DNA of 64,000 nt from Clostridia bacterium (GCA_017508975.1 JAFWQU010000003.1:62001-126000), one strand, 5' to 3'; shown: positions 7,961 through 17,414, counted from the first letter of the stretch. Program-made: numbers and translations. The notes: generated from the sequence alone by a model not told the origin.

Positions 7961-8351
7961 AGGTTCCGCGCCTGCGGGCGCGGCCAGGGCTTTCCGATCG
8001 CCCTGGACCTTCGGGTGCACTCTTTTGGAGAGTTCTGGCATTTCGGCGTGAGAACCCTCCCCCGCCCCTCCCTACCGAGGGAGGGGAGAAGGCGCTCGGG
8101 CAGCTTGAGCGGTTCCAACTGAAATTGGAGTCCATACGTTTAAAGACCAGATCGCGATTTGTTTCTCTTGAGAAAATCCGGATGCTGTCCGTAAACCCGG
8201 ACAGCAGGGCTGCGGCACACCCCTCCCTCGGTAGGGAGGGGTTGGGGGAGGGTTCTCCTGCGTCAACTCTCCCCAAACCACCAAAAAGGTGCATTCCCGA
8301 AGGTCCAGGGCGATCGGAAAGCCCTGGTCGCGGCCCGCAGGCCGCGAAATC
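7961..8351. repeat. composite repeat: inverted R1 cores bounding an R2 module (opposite orientation)
   Basis: R1 reversed at 7961-8014 and R1 forward at 8297-8351 enclose a module that is the reverse complement of that at 3080-3362, again edged by CCTCCCTACCGAGGGAGG palindromes (near 8065 and 8225). It fills the 470-base gap between the esterase and the GH51 gene; no coding sequence is seen in it. Confidence 0.8.
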
Positions 8352-8389
8352 CTCTTCCGAGAACTGAGTATTGAAAGCTGGGATCAGAG

Positions 8390-10006
8390 TCAGCCCTGAT
8401 CCGGTTTGCGGGTGAGCCGGAACACATTCCAGGAGTCCGGGTGCAGCTGCGCGGTCACGATGCCTTTGTCCAGGCGGGTGTCGGGATTCCGGCGGGGCAG
8501 GATCGCGTCCGGGTGCTCCCAGGTGTTCGCGGCGTGCGGATCCTCCGCGAACATCTCCACGTGCTCCTCCAGCCGCCAGTCTTCGAAGCCGCGCACATCC
8601 AGCTCCAGCGGCTGGGATTCCCCGGCGTCGCCGCAGACCACGAACACGTTCAGCGCCTCGGCCGCCTCGTCCAGCGCGGCGCCGGCCTGGACCACCGGCA
8701 CGCCGGTGAAGCCGCCGTACTGGTTCATGTCGTCGATGGCGTAGCCCGGGACGTCGTAGCGCGCGCAGCGGACCTCGCACTGCAGGGACTCGCCCCGCGC
8801 CCAGCGGATCATCTGCGTGAAGGGGTAGTGGGACGCGCCCTTCCAGACGTGCTCGCGGTCGGTGCGGCACAGCGCGCCGAGGCCGCCGGTGGCGCAGCCG
8901 ATCTTCAGCCGGTCCGCGTGGCGGAGCATCACGAGCATGGTGCTCGCCATGCCCAGCGCCTGCAGCATCTCGTGGTCCGACGGCGGCATCCGCCGGGTGG
9001 ACCAGTCGTCCGGGTCGTGCCGCACATAGGTGCGCCTGGGGTCGAACACGCCGAACATCTCCGCGTTCTGCCGCCCGGCCAGGCCCAGGTGCGCCTCGCC
9101 CCGGGGACGGAACATGCTGCCGTACTCGTCCAGCGCGAGCATCATAGTCTTCTTCGTGCGGAGCTTGGTGCGGATGAAATCGCACAGCGCGATCTCGGTG
9201 CGGATATAGTCCTCGAAGGCCTGGCAGCCCGCCAGCAGCGCCCGGGGCAGGTCCGGCGGCGCGGAGTGGTAGTGGTGCAGGGAGATATAGTCCACCGCGC
9301 TGTAGCACTCCTCGAGGACCTCCCGGTCCCACTCCGGATAGTGGTTCAGGAAGGGCGAGGAGGAGACGCAGGCGATGGTCTCGATGGTCGGGTCCACCCA
9401 TTTCATGGCCTTGCTGGTCTCGTGGGCGAGGACGCCGTAGCCGCGGGGGTCCTTCTCCCGGGAAGCGATCTGCCAGGGGCCGTCCATCTCGTTGCCGAGG
9501 CACCAGGTTTTCACCCCGTAGGGCGCCTCATGCCCGTTCCGCCGCCGCAGATCCGACCACCAGGTGCCGCCGGGATAGTTGGTGTACTCCACGCAGTCCG
9601 CCGCGTCCTGCAGCGTGCCCGTGCCCAGGTTGACCGTGTAGATCGGCTCCACGCCCGCGCGCTCGGCCCACTGCAGATACTCGTCGTGGCCCACGTCGTT
9701 CGGAATCAGCTGGAACCATGCCATGTCGAGGTGGGTCTTGCGCGCCTCGCGGGGACCGATGGAGTCCTTCCACTGCCAGCCGGAGACGAAATTGCCGCCC
9801 GGCATGCGCACCGCCGGCAAGCCGGACACCCGCAGGGCCTCATAGAAATCCCGCCGCAGGCCCAGCTCGTCCGCCGAGGGGTGTTTGGGGTTGTACATGC
9901 TGCCGTTCACCATGGAGCCGATCGGCTCGAGAAACGCGCCGAAAAGCCGCGGTGAGATTTCTCCGATCCGATAGTCCGGGTGCAGGGTGATTTTCGCTTT
10001 CTCCAT
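8390..10006 (-). CDS. abfA: GH51 alpha-L-arabinofuranosidase
   Basis: A 538-residue glycoside hydrolase of family 51, which removes terminal arabinofuranose from arabinoxylan and arabinan. No signal peptide, as expected for intracellular family members that act on imported oligosaccharides. Visible blocks: PRLFGAFLEPIGSMV, RMPGGNFVSGWQWKDSIGP, the acid/base loop WCLGNEMDGPWQ with Glu173, ISLHHYH, and MLALDEYG with Glu294 as the likely nucleophile. The start at 10006 follows GGAGGGCG. The frame stays open for about 740 further codons upstream, but that part is antisense to another gene and has no coding signs. Confidence 0.92.
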   Translation of the reverse strand: MEKAKITLHPDYRIGEISPRLFGAFLEPIGSMVNGSMYNPKHPSADELGLRRDFYEALRVSGLPAVRMPGGNFVSGWQWKDSIGPREARKTHLDMAWFQLIPNDVGHDEYLQWAERAGVEPIYTVNLGTGTLQDAADCVEYTNYPGGTWWSDLRRRNGHEAPYGVKTWCLGNEMDGPWQIASREKDPRGYGVLAHETSKAMKWVDPTIETIACVSSSPFLNHYPEWDREVLEECYSAVDYISLHHYHSAPPDLPRALLAGCQAFEDYIRTEIALCDFIRTKLRTKKTMMLALDEYGSMFRPRGEAHLGLAGRQNAEMFGVFDPRRTYVRHDPDDWSTRRMPPSDHEMLQALGMASTMLVMLRHADRLKIGCATGGLGALCRTDREHVWKGASHYPFTQMIRWARGESLQCEVRCARYDVPGYAIDDMNQYGGFTGVPVVQAGAALDEAAEALNVFVVCGDAGESQPLELDVRGFEDWRLEEHVEMFAEDPHAANTWEHPDAILPRRNPDTRLDKGIVTAQLHPDSWNVFRLTRKPDQG

Positions 10007-10165
10007 CGGGGGCGCCCTCCTGTGTGGTTTTTTGCTGGATCCAGTATAGCAGAATCCCTTCTTCCGGAAAAGCCGCGGGAAAAATTGTTTTTTGCGAAAA
10101 GTGTGTAACCTTTTGCGGACTCCACGGATATTACGGGTGAAAGGGCAATCGAAGGAGGGATCCTC

Positions 10166-12214
10166 ATGAAGAAAATGGTGAGTGTTCTGCTGGTGCTGGT
10201 GCTGATCTGGGCGGCGATTCCCGCCCTCGGCGAGACTGCCGCGGAGCAGACGAATGCCGTCGCGATGCTGAATTACCTCGCGGTGATGAGCGAGCGGATC
10301 CGCTCCGCGCGCAGCAGCCGCCTGGTGCTGAACGAGGTGTACGACGAGCTCATCAACGATCTGGATCCCAGCCAGGTGGATCTCGAGACGCTCGGCCATG
10401 TGCAGGGCATGATGAACGCGATCCAGAAATTCCGCACCTTCGAGGCGAAGCGGTTGCACGCGCAGTACCTGCTGGAGCAGGGACAGGCGCAGGCGATCTG
10501 GCAGGGCGCCTCCGCGGCCGTGAAAAACGGCACGGTCAAGTCGGGCGGCTATCTCGCCCTGGGCGTCCGGATGGCGGACGGCTTCCTGACCTGGCAGCAG
10601 GCGGACGCGGCGGCCCGGCTGGCCAGCGTCAAGACCGGCTGGGAGCTGGACGAGGCGGAGCAGCAGACGCTGCACGAGCTCCGGCTGAGCTCCTTCAGCT
10701 ACATGGTCCGGATCTCCAACGAGTTCAACCTCTCCTGGAACCAGACCCTGAACGAGGAGAACGTGCGGGCGCTGGTGCGCATGGAGAACGAGGCCAACCC
10801 CGTCCTGCGCATCCAGTACCTCGAGACCGGCCGGCGGATCTACGCTTCCTACGGCGGCTACTGGCTGCTGCTGGCCCGGAGCTACTACGAGGTCGGCGAG
10901 TGGGAGAAGTGCCTGGAGGCGGTGGACGCCTACCGCGCGCTGGACATCCGCATCTTCCGCCGGGACCACGAGCTGGCCCAGGTGATGCCCATGGCGATCG
11001 ACGCGCTGAACCATCTGACCAGCTACAGCGTGGGTTTCATCCGCAAAGCGACCCCCTATCTGGAGATCCTGCGGGAGAACGCCGGCGCGGACGACTGGCA
11101 GCTGCACTTCAGCGCCGCGCTGACCTGGCTCGACTTCTGCGCCCGGACCCCGGACAGCAGGAAGGAGGAGCGCTGGGAATACTTCGACGCGGCCTATGAA
11201 GAGCTGATCAGCGCGCTGCCCTGCCTGATCCAGGAGCAGCGGCGGCTGAACGAGGTCTGGCTGGCTCCCGTGGCCGTCATGCCGCTCACGGAAGGCCTCA
11301 CCGCCGCGCAGCGGGCCGAGCGCCAGGAGTATAACGCCGCGATGACCCTCCGCCGGAGCACCGAACTCGCGCCGGTCTACGAGCCCCTGCGCCTCTACCT
11401 CCGGCTGCTCCACGGCATGCAGACCGCCGCGGGCGACGCCTTCGCCGAGCACGCCGAGCATCTGGATCAGATGCTCCATCCGGAGCAGTCCTCCGTCCGG
11501 AGCAAGACCTTCAAAGGCAACGACATTCAGATCCCGCAGCAGCTGCTCAGCGCGAAGGACTCCTCCGGCCAGCTGGCCGGCGAGGTCAGCGCGCGCCTGG
11601 GTGTGCCGACCGGCACCAAAGAGAACGTGCTCTTCTGGAATGAGGCCGTCGAGGCGGAGTCCTGGTTCCGGGGCCAGCCGTTCACCGCGTTCCGGCACGA
11701 CGTAAGCGCGAGCTGCACCGATACGGGCTGGTTCAACTACGTCTACGAATCCGTCACCTTCTCCTTCCCGCTGACCCAGATCGCCGACGGCACCGAGGTC
11801 ACGATGGCCGTCGCCCGGGGAACGGAGCTTGCCAACAGCGATCGGGTGACCGATCTCCGGATCACCTCCGTGATCCGCGCGGACCCCGAGGATCCCACGA
11901 GCTTCCGGGTGATCTACAGCAGCGCGAAGCTCAACAAGGCAGTCCGGGCTTTCCGGTATCAGACCCGCAAGAGCGAGATGATTGATCTGGCCTTCGCGTG
12001 GCGCCTGACCGGCACGGCCGTGCGGGAGGGCTTGGACTGGGGCGCGGCGCTGCTGAACCGGGAAGGCAAATACGCCACCACCTACAGTGTCAATGCTGTG
12101 ACGGGCAAGAGTACCCGGCTCTCCGACGCCTGCACCGCTCGGCTTCTCAGCAAAATCCATGCCCCGCAGGAGCCCGCGGAGCCGCCGATGATCTCGCTCC
12201 GCAAGCTGCCGTGA
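10166..12214 (+). CDS. large secreted protein of unknown function, helical repeat-like
   Basis: A 682-residue protein with a clear signal peptide (MKKMVSVLLVLVLIWAAIPALG, cut near residue 22). Residues 25-430 look almost entirely helical, with spaced aromatic and leucine positions (for example WLLLARSYYEVGEWEKCLEAV) that suggest TPR-like repeats. Residues 470-650 are richer in strands (WFNYVYESVTFSFPLTQI, DLRITSVIRADPEDPTSFRV). No catalytic motif or anchor is recognised. GAAGGAGGGATCC precedes the start. It is divergent from the GH51 gene and stands alone, ending just before a promoter for the next gene. Function cannot be assigned. Confidence 0.75.
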   Translation: MKKMVSVLLVLVLIWAAIPALGETAAEQTNAVAMLNYLAVMSERIRSARSSRLVLNEVYDELINDLDPSQVDLETLGHVQGMMNAIQKFRTFEAKRLHAQYLLEQGQAQAIWQGASAAVKNGTVKSGGYLALGVRMADGFLTWQQADAAARLASVKTGWELDEAEQQTLHELRLSSFSYMVRISNEFNLSWNQTLNEENVRALVRMENEANPVLRIQYLETGRRIYASYGGYWLLLARSYYEVGEWEKCLEAVDAYRALDIRIFRRDHELAQVMPMAIDALNHLTSYSVGFIRKATPYLEILRENAGADDWQLHFSAALTWLDFCARTPDSRKEERWEYFDAAYEELISALPCLIQEQRRLNEVWLAPVAVMPLTEGLTAAQRAERQEYNAAMTLRRSTELAPVYEPLRLYLRLLHGMQTAAGDAFAEHAEHLDQMLHPEQSSVRSKTFKGNDIQIPQQLLSAKDSSGQLAGEVSARLGVPTGTKENVLFWNEAVEAESWFRGQPFTAFRHDVSASCTDTGWFNYVYESVTFSFPLTQIADGTEVTMAVARGTELANSDRVTDLRITSVIRADPEDPTSFRVIYSSAKLNKAVRAFRYQTRKSEMIDLAFAWRLTGTAVREGLDWGAALLNREGKYATTYSVNAVTGKSTRLSDACTARLLSKIHAPQEPAEPPMISLRKLP

Positions 12215-12222
12215 GGACAGGG

Positions 12223-12251
12223 TCGACAAAAACGGAAAAATGTGGTAGGAT
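12223..12251 (+). promoter_or_regulatory. candidate promoter of the S33-like hydrolase
   Basis: TCGACA (12223-12228), 17-base spacer, TAGGAT (12246-12251). The next gene starts 82 bases further on. Confidence 0.45.
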
Positions 12252-12277
12252 ACTTATTGAACAATAGGCATCCGACA

Positions 12278-12315
12278 GGCCCAGGGGCGCTCGGAAAGCC
12301 CCTGGGCCTCGTTTT
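12278..12315 (+). repeat. R1-related single hairpin with T tail
   Basis: GGCCCAGGGGC and GCCCCTGGGCC pair around the loop GCTCGGAAA, which differs by one base from the R1 loop GATCGGAAA. It is followed by TCGTTTT. It looks like a degenerate R1 hairpin 1 that could act as a weak terminator or leader hairpin before the hydrolase gene. Confidence 0.55.
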
Positions 12316-12332
12316 GACGGAGGTGCGGGGAG

Positions 12333-13238
12333 ATGATTTGGGTGCTGCTGGCCGGCGGGCTGCTGATGCTGCTGGTCCTGCTGACGGGCTTCCTGATGGC
12401 GCGGTTCGCGATGAGCGGCGGGAAGCGGCAGACGCTGGAGGAGGCGCGGGCCTGGCAGGCGGCACACTACGATCTCTCTTGGCTGGACGCGCTCCGGCAG
12501 GAACCCTTCACCGTGCGCTGCCGGGACGGGTACGTCCTGCACGGCCTGCTGCTGCGCGGCGGCGGGGAGCGGACGCGCTGCGTGGTGATCTCCCACGGCT
12601 ACACCGACAACCGTTGGGGCGCGATGAAGTACGCGAGGATCTATCTCGACCGGGGCTACGACGTGGCGGTGTACGACCTGCGGGGCCACGGCGAGAACGC
12701 GCGCACCTTCTGCACCTACTCGGTGCGCGAGGGGCACGACCTGGCGGACCTGCTCGGGCAGCTGCAGCGCGAGCACCCGGAGTACACACTCTGGGGCCTG
12801 CAGGGGGAGTCCCTGGGGAGCGCGTCAACCACCGCCTGCCTCGGCGAGCGTCCGAGGGTGGCCTTCGCGGTGGCGGACTGCGGCTTCAGCGAGATCCGGA
12901 GCGTGCTGGAGGCCGGCGTCCGCGGGATGCACCTGCCGGGCTGGATGACCGGCGTGGCCTCCCTCTGCGCGAAGATCCGCTACGGTTATTCCTTCGGGGA
13001 GATGCGCCCGGTGGACCGGCTGCGCGGGAACACGGTGCCGCTGCTGCTGATCCACGGCGCGGACGATACCTTTATTCTCCCGAAGCACAGCGAGGCCCTG
13101 CGGGCGGCGACCTCCGGGCCGTGCCGCCTGGTCCTGATCCCCGGCGCCGGGCACGCGGCGTCCGTCCTGACCGATCCGGAGGCCTACGGACGGGCGGTCA
13201 CGGAATTCCTGCGCGAAAACCATCTGCCGACTGCTTGA
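12333..13238 (+). CDS. membrane-anchored alpha/beta hydrolase (serine aminopeptidase S33-like)
   Basis: A 301-residue protein with an N-terminal membrane segment (MIWVLLAGGLLMLLVLLTGF) and an alpha/beta hydrolase domain. Key residues are VVISHGYTDNRWG (oxyanion region), YDLRGHGEN, nucleophile elbow GLQGESLGSAS with Ser160, LLLIHGADDTFI with Asp244 or Asp245, and GAGHA with His274. This resembles the YqkD/YtmA-type cell-surface hydrolases of Bacillota. GGAGGTGCGGGG precedes the start. The DegV gene follows after 12 bases, so the pair is probably co-transcribed. Confidence 0.85.
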   Translation: MIWVLLAGGLLMLLVLLTGFLMARFAMSGGKRQTLEEARAWQAAHYDLSWLDALRQEPFTVRCRDGYVLHGLLLRGGGERTRCVVISHGYTDNRWGAMKYARIYLDRGYDVAVYDLRGHGENARTFCTYSVREGHDLADLLGQLQREHPEYTLWGLQGESLGSASTTACLGERPRVAFAVADCGFSEIRSVLEAGVRGMHLPGWMTGVASLCAKIRYGYSFGEMRPVDRLRGNTVPLLLIHGADDTFILPKHSEALRAATSGPCRLVLIPGAGHAASVLTDPEAYGRAVTEFLRENHLPTA

Positions 13239-13250
13239 TGAGGTGATCCC

Positions 13251-14102
13251 ATGATCCGATTGCTGACCGACTCCACCAGCGACCTCTCGCCCGAACTGCG
13301 GGAGCGCTGCTCCGCCACCGTCCTGCCCCTGATCACGATCCTGGGCGAGGAGGAACACACCGACGGCGTGGACATTACGCCGGAGGAGCTCTACGCCTGG
13401 TCCGACCGCACGCACCAGTCCCCGAAGACCGCGGTCTTCTCCGTCCAGCAGGCGAAGGACTGCTTCCGCTCGCTGCTGGGAGACGGGGACGAGCTGATCT
13501 GCTTTGCGATCTCTGAGAAAATGTCGGCCTCCGCGAGCGTCATGCGGCTGGCCGCCCAGCAGATCCACGCGGAGGACCGCATCCATGTGGTGGACTCGGA
13601 AAACCTGTCCACGGGCATCGGCCTGCTGATCCTCGCGGCCTCGGAATTCCTGGCCCAGGGGCTCTCCGCCGCGGAGACCGTCGCCCGGGTGGAAGCGCTG
13701 CGTCCGCTGGTCCGCGCGAGCTTTGTCGTGGACACGCTGACCTACCTGCACCGCGGCGGCCGCTGCAGCGGCGTGGTCGCGCTGGCGGGCAACGCGCTGC
13801 GGCTGCACCCGCAGATTGTCGTCCAGGACGGCGCCATGCACCCGGACCGCAAGTACCGCGGGAGTATCCGCCATGCCCTGACGCAGTATATGACCGATCT
13901 GATTCCGGAGATGAAAAGCGCCCGCCCGGACCGTGTGTTCATCACGCACAGCGGCTGTCCGGACGAGATCGTGCAGGCAGTGTATGAAAAGGTTCAGTCC
14001 CTGAATCACTTCCGCGAGATCCATATCACCCGCGCCGGCGGCGTGATCTCCAGCCACTGCGGCCCGAACACGCTGGGCGTGCTGTTCATTGACCGGGGAT
14101 GA
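13251..14102 (+). CDS. DegV family fatty-acid-binding protein
   Basis: A 283-residue DegV/FakB-type protein. Family members bind a fatty acid and present it to the FakA kinase for phospholipid synthesis. The N-terminal TDSTSDLSPELRERC loop and LPLITILGEEEHTDGVDI block are typical, as are PKTAVFSVQQAKDCF, TGIGLLILAASEFLAQG, SFVVDTLTYLHRGGR and the C-terminal HCGPNTLGVLFIDRG. No fakA homologue is present in the window. It follows the hydrolase after 12 bases with GAGGTGATCCC as ribosome binding site, and a terminator follows it. Confidence 0.92.
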   Translation: MIRLLTDSTSDLSPELRERCSATVLPLITILGEEEHTDGVDITPEELYAWSDRTHQSPKTAVFSVQQAKDCFRSLLGDGDELICFAISEKMSASASVMRLAAQQIHAEDRIHVVDSENLSTGIGLLILAASEFLAQGLSAAETVARVEALRPLVRASFVVDTLTYLHRGGRCSGVVALAGNALRLHPQIVVQDGAMHPDRKYRGSIRHALTQYMTDLIPEMKSARPDRVFITHSGCPDEIVQAVYEKVQSLNHFREIHITRAGGVISSHCGPNTLGVLFIDRG

Positions 14103-14116
14103 GAATGTGAATTGCC

Positions 14117-14148
14117 AAGCCTCCTTGTGCCGACGGGGAGGCTTTTTC
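14117..14148 (+). terminator. terminator after the DegV gene
   Basis: AAGCCTCC pairs with GGAGGCTT and is followed by TTT, within 20 bases of the stop codon. Confidence 0.8.
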
Positions 14149-14162
14149 TGGTATGGGTGATG

Positions 14163-14576
14163 AATGAATTCAGAATGCGGAATTGAGAGAGTGTGCGGCT
14201 TTGATTCCGAATTCCGCATTCATCATTCCGAATTAAAGACCGCCCCTCTGCCGCTGCGCGGCATCTCCCCAGCAAGCTGGGGTGACTGGAGAGAGGTTCC
14301 GCGCCTGCGGGCGCGGCCAGAGGTCCGCAGCCGGACTGGCAGCTTTCCGATCGCCTCTGGACTCTTCGGGGATGCACCTATTTGGAGTGTTCGGGTCAGC
14401 ATTGTCCGGTAACCAGTGCCGCCCCAGCTTGCTGGGGAGGTGCCCGAAGGGCGGAGGGGCTGTCTCTGTCGTACTTTCTCCAAACCTCCAAAAGAGGATG
14501 CTGCCGAAGGTCCAGGGCGATCGGAAAGCCGCCAGTCCGGCTGCGGACCTGGTCGCGGCCCGCAGGCCGCGAAATC
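14163..14576. repeat. composite repeat R4-R3-R1(rev)-R3-R1(fwd)
   Basis: Modules in order: R4 at 14163-14236; R3 reversed at 14243-14282; R1 reversed, long core, at 14293-14369; a linker with GATGCACCTATTTGGAGTG; R3 forward at 14421-14460; a linker with CCTCCAAAAGAGGATGCTG; R1 forward, long core, at 14504-14576. The same order occurs at 25332-25720. It fills most of the 620-base gap before the peptidoglycan-binding protein gene. Confidence 0.8.
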
Positions 14577-14657
14577 CCTTGCCGAAAAAACAATATGCAT
14601 ACAGGAAAGAAACGACCGCAAAATATTTCACAAATGTGACAAATTATGTTTTTCTTG

Positions 14658-14686
14658 TTGACACTTTGACTCAAATGCTTTACAAT
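14658..14686 (+). promoter_or_regulatory. strong sigma-A promoter
   Basis: TTGACA (14658-14663), 17-base spacer, TACAAT (14681-14686), 40 bases before the start of the peptidoglycan-binding protein gene. Confidence 0.85.
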
Positions 14687-14726
14687 CAGGCTGGAAATCT
14701 GTATTGACCTTCGGGAGGCATGGTTT

Positions 14727-17414
14727 ATGCGCAAGAAATCCAGCGTTTGGCTCCGGATCCTGGCGGGGGTGCTGCTTGTGGCGCTGCTGCTGACGGCGAC
14801 GGCGGGACTCGCGGCGACGCGCTATCCATATCAGAGCGTGACGACCGACAAGGTGAATCTCCGCAAGGGTGCGTCCAGCGGCTCGGACCTGGTCCGGCGG
14901 CTGGAGCCGGGCACCGAGGTCACCGTCATCGGGAAGAACGGCAAGTTTTACCATGTGCAGGTGGACGGGGACAAGGGCTATATCCACGAGGACTACCTGG
15001 CCGCCTACGGCAGCGAGACGCAGAAAGCGCTGAACGCGGTCGGCGGCTATCCCTACGAGACCACCGCCCACACGCGCACCACGCTCTATGCCAAGAATGA
15101 CCGCACCAGCAAGGTGCTGGGCACCATCCGCGCCGGGGACACCGTGACGGTGCTGGGCGAGACAAACTCCTACGCCAAGGTGACCTGGAACGGGACCACC
15201 GGCTACACGAAAAAAGCGAACCTGCGGATGAAGACCGTGACCAAGGCCGCAGCGACGCCGACCCCCGAACCCACGCTGGCGCCCGGCGCGGACAGCACGA
15301 ACTACCAGAGCCTGACCCTGGACAGCCAGGGTGAGGCGGTGACCGCGCTGCAGCAGGCGCTGACGGAGCTGGGCTACTTCAGCGGCACGGCGGACGGCAT
15401 TTTCGGCGAGAACACGGCCGCGGCGGTCCGCGCATTCCAGGAGAGAAACGAGTATCCGGTCACCGGCGCGGCGGACGCGAACCTGCAGGCGTTCCTCTAC
15501 TCCGGCAAGCCGAAGAACAGCACCGGCACCGCGACCAAGGTCAAGACCCTGGCGCCCATCGAGGGCGCGGCGATCACGTCGGGCTCCACCGGCATGCTGG
15601 TGGGTACCCTGCAGATCCGCCTGCGGGAGCTGGGCTATTATAACGGCGCCATCACCATGACCTACGACACCGCGACGCAGCGGGCCCTGAAGAGCTTCCA
15701 GAAGGCCAACGGGCTGACCGCGGACGGCGTGGCGGGCGACACCACACAGGACCTGCTCTTCTCCGCGCAGGCGATCGCCGCGAACAGCGCGCCCGCCGTG
15801 ACGGAGGTCCCGACGCCGACCCCCGAACCCACCTACGAGCGCCCGAAGACGACCGTACAGCGGCACTCCACCGGCGCGGACGCCAAACTGGTGCAGCGCC
15901 GGCTCAAGCAGCTGGGCTATTACCGCGGAGCGGTGGACGGCAACTTCGGCTCCGGCTCCGTGACCGCGCTGAAGAACTTCCAGCGCAACAACGGCCTTGT
16001 GGACGACGGCATCGCCGGAAAGGGCACCTACGACATCCTGTTCTCGAACGAGGCGCGGGCGATGGGCGTGACGCCCACCCCGGTGATCCTGGCCACCCCG
16101 GAACCCACACCGAGCCCGACCCCCGCGCTCACCGTGCTGACCCCCGATAGCGCCACGGTGATCCGCCAGGGCGTCACCGGCGAGGCGGTGGCAAGCCTGC
16201 AGCGCCGGCTGACGGAGCTGGGCTACTACCAGGCGACCGTCGACGGGATCTGCAAGGCGGACGACGTGGCGGCGATCCGGACCTTCCAGCAGCGCAACGG
16301 GCTGAAGGTGGACGGCGTCGCGGGCTATGAAACCCAAGCGAGGCTCTACTCCCAGAGCGCAGTGCTCTACTCGGGTGCCGTGGCCGCGGGCAACATCGGA
16401 ACGACCCAGACCCTCCGCGTCGGGATGACCGGCACGGAGGTTTCCCAAATCCAGGCGCAGCTGATCAAGCTCGGCTATCTCTTCGGCGAGCCGGACGGAA
16501 TCTTCGGCACCGCCACGGCCAACGGCCTGATCAGCTTCCAGCGCAACAACGGGCTCAAGCAGGACGGCATCGCCGGCAGTCAGACCCAGCAGAAGCTGTT
16601 CTCGACCTCGGCGGTCTCCGCCAAGGCGGCGGCAACGCCCGCCCCCACGGCCAAGCTGACTGTCACCGGCTCCAACCCGACCTCCAGCGGGCTGCTGAAG
16701 CTCGGGGACACCTCCACCGCCGTAAAGAGCATGCAGCAGCAGCTGATCACCCTCGGATACCTGAAGGGGTCCGCGGACGGCAATTTCGGCAAGCAGACGC
16801 TCTCCGCGCTGCAGGCCTTCCAGCGCGCGAAGGGATTGAAGGCGGACGGCGTCGCGGGCGCGCTGACCCTGGCGGCGCTGGGCAGCTCGAGCAGTTCAGG
16901 CAGCACCTCCGCGACGGAGAAGAAATCGACGGCCGCGCCCACCGCGACCGCCGCGCCGGTCACCGCGAACTCCGGCTCCACGCCCAAGGCCAGCCAGGTG
17001 CTGTACGACAACTGGTATTCGACCATCAAGAGCGTGGCACGGAAGTACTCCTACATCACGGTCTATGACTTCTCCAGCGGGCTGAGCTGGCAGATGCACA
17101 TCTTCTCGGTCGGCGCCCACGCGGACTGCGAGCCGCTGACCACCAACGATACTGCGCGGATGGAGCGCGCCTTCGGCGGGAATACCTGGAATCCCAAGGC
17201 GGTCTGGGTGGTCTTCGGCGACGGTTCCGTCTATCTGGGTTCCACCCACTCCAATCCCCACGGCGTGCAGCACATCACGACCAACGGGTTCGCGGGGCAC
17301 ACCTGCATCCACTTCCCGCGGACCACGGCGCAGGTCACGGCCATCGGGCCCTACGCCACCAGCCATCAAGCTTCCATTGATGCCGGGTGGCGCGTGACAC
17401 AGAATATGAGGTAA
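14727..17414 (+). CDS. secreted multi-domain cell-wall protein: 2 SH3 + 6 PG_binding_1 + novel C-terminal domain
   Basis: An 895-residue exported protein (signal peptide to about residue 30, ending AGLAA). Two SH3 domains at about 32-90 and 108-168 are followed by six PG_binding_1 repeats at about 194-258, 285-347, 378-438, 478-541, 562-625 and 657-720. Each has the ALQ..L..LGY..G..DG.FG...AV..FQ..NGL..DG.AG pattern, and PTPEPT-rich linkers separate several of them. The last 130 residues (from YDNWYSTIKSVARKYS) form a domain with NPHGVQHI and NGFAGHTCIHFPR; the histidine-cysteine arrangement around Cys860 recalls the active site of L,D-transpeptidases but the fold is not recognised. Probably binds and perhaps modifies peptidoglycan outside the cell. 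Confidence 0.85.
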   Translation: MRKKSSVWLRILAGVLLVALLLTATAGLAATRYPYQSVTTDKVNLRKGASSGSDLVRRLEPGTEVTVIGKNGKFYHVQVDGDKGYIHEDYLAAYGSETQKALNAVGGYPYETTAHTRTTLYAKNDRTSKVLGTIRAGDTVTVLGETNSYAKVTWNGTTGYTKKANLRMKTVTKAAATPTPEPTLAPGADSTNYQSLTLDSQGEAVTALQQALTELGYFSGTADGIFGENTAAAVRAFQERNEYPVTGAADANLQAFLYSGKPKNSTGTATKVKTLAPIEGAAITSGSTGMLVGTLQIRLRELGYYNGAITMTYDTATQRALKSFQKANGLTADGVAGDTTQDLLFSAQAIAANSAPAVTEVPTPTPEPTYERPKTTVQRHSTGADAKLVQRRLKQLGYYRGAVDGNFGSGSVTALKNFQRNNGLVDDGIAGKGTYDILFSNEARAMGVTPTPVILATPEPTPSPTPALTVLTPDSATVIRQGVTGEAVASLQRRLTELGYYQATVDGICKADDVAAIRTFQQRNGLKVDGVAGYETQARLYSQSAVLYSGAVAAGNIGTTQTLRVGMTGTEVSQIQAQLIKLGYLFGEPDGIFGTATANGLISFQRNNGLKQDGIAGSQTQQKLFSTSAVSAKAAATPAPTAKLTVTGSNPTSSGLLKLGDTSTAVKSMQQQLITLGYLKGSADGNFGKQTLSALQAFQRAKGLKADGVAGALTLAALGSSSSSGSTSATEKKSTAAPTATAAPVTANSGSTPKASQVLYDNWYSTIKSVARKYSYITVYDFSSGLSWQMHIFSVGAHADCEPLTTNDTARMERAFGGNTWNPKAVWVVFGDGSVYLGSTHSNPHGVQHITTNGFAGHTCIHFPRTTAQVTAIGPYATSHQASIDAGWRVTQNMR

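Noticed and set aside
10007-12229. Open frame of about 740 codons on the minus strand upstream of and continuous with the GH51 gene
   Set aside because: It is antisense to the secreted protein gene at 10166-12214, has no ribosome binding site of its own, and the peptide is low-complexity with His/Arg/Gly-rich runs typical of shadow frames in GC-rich DNA.
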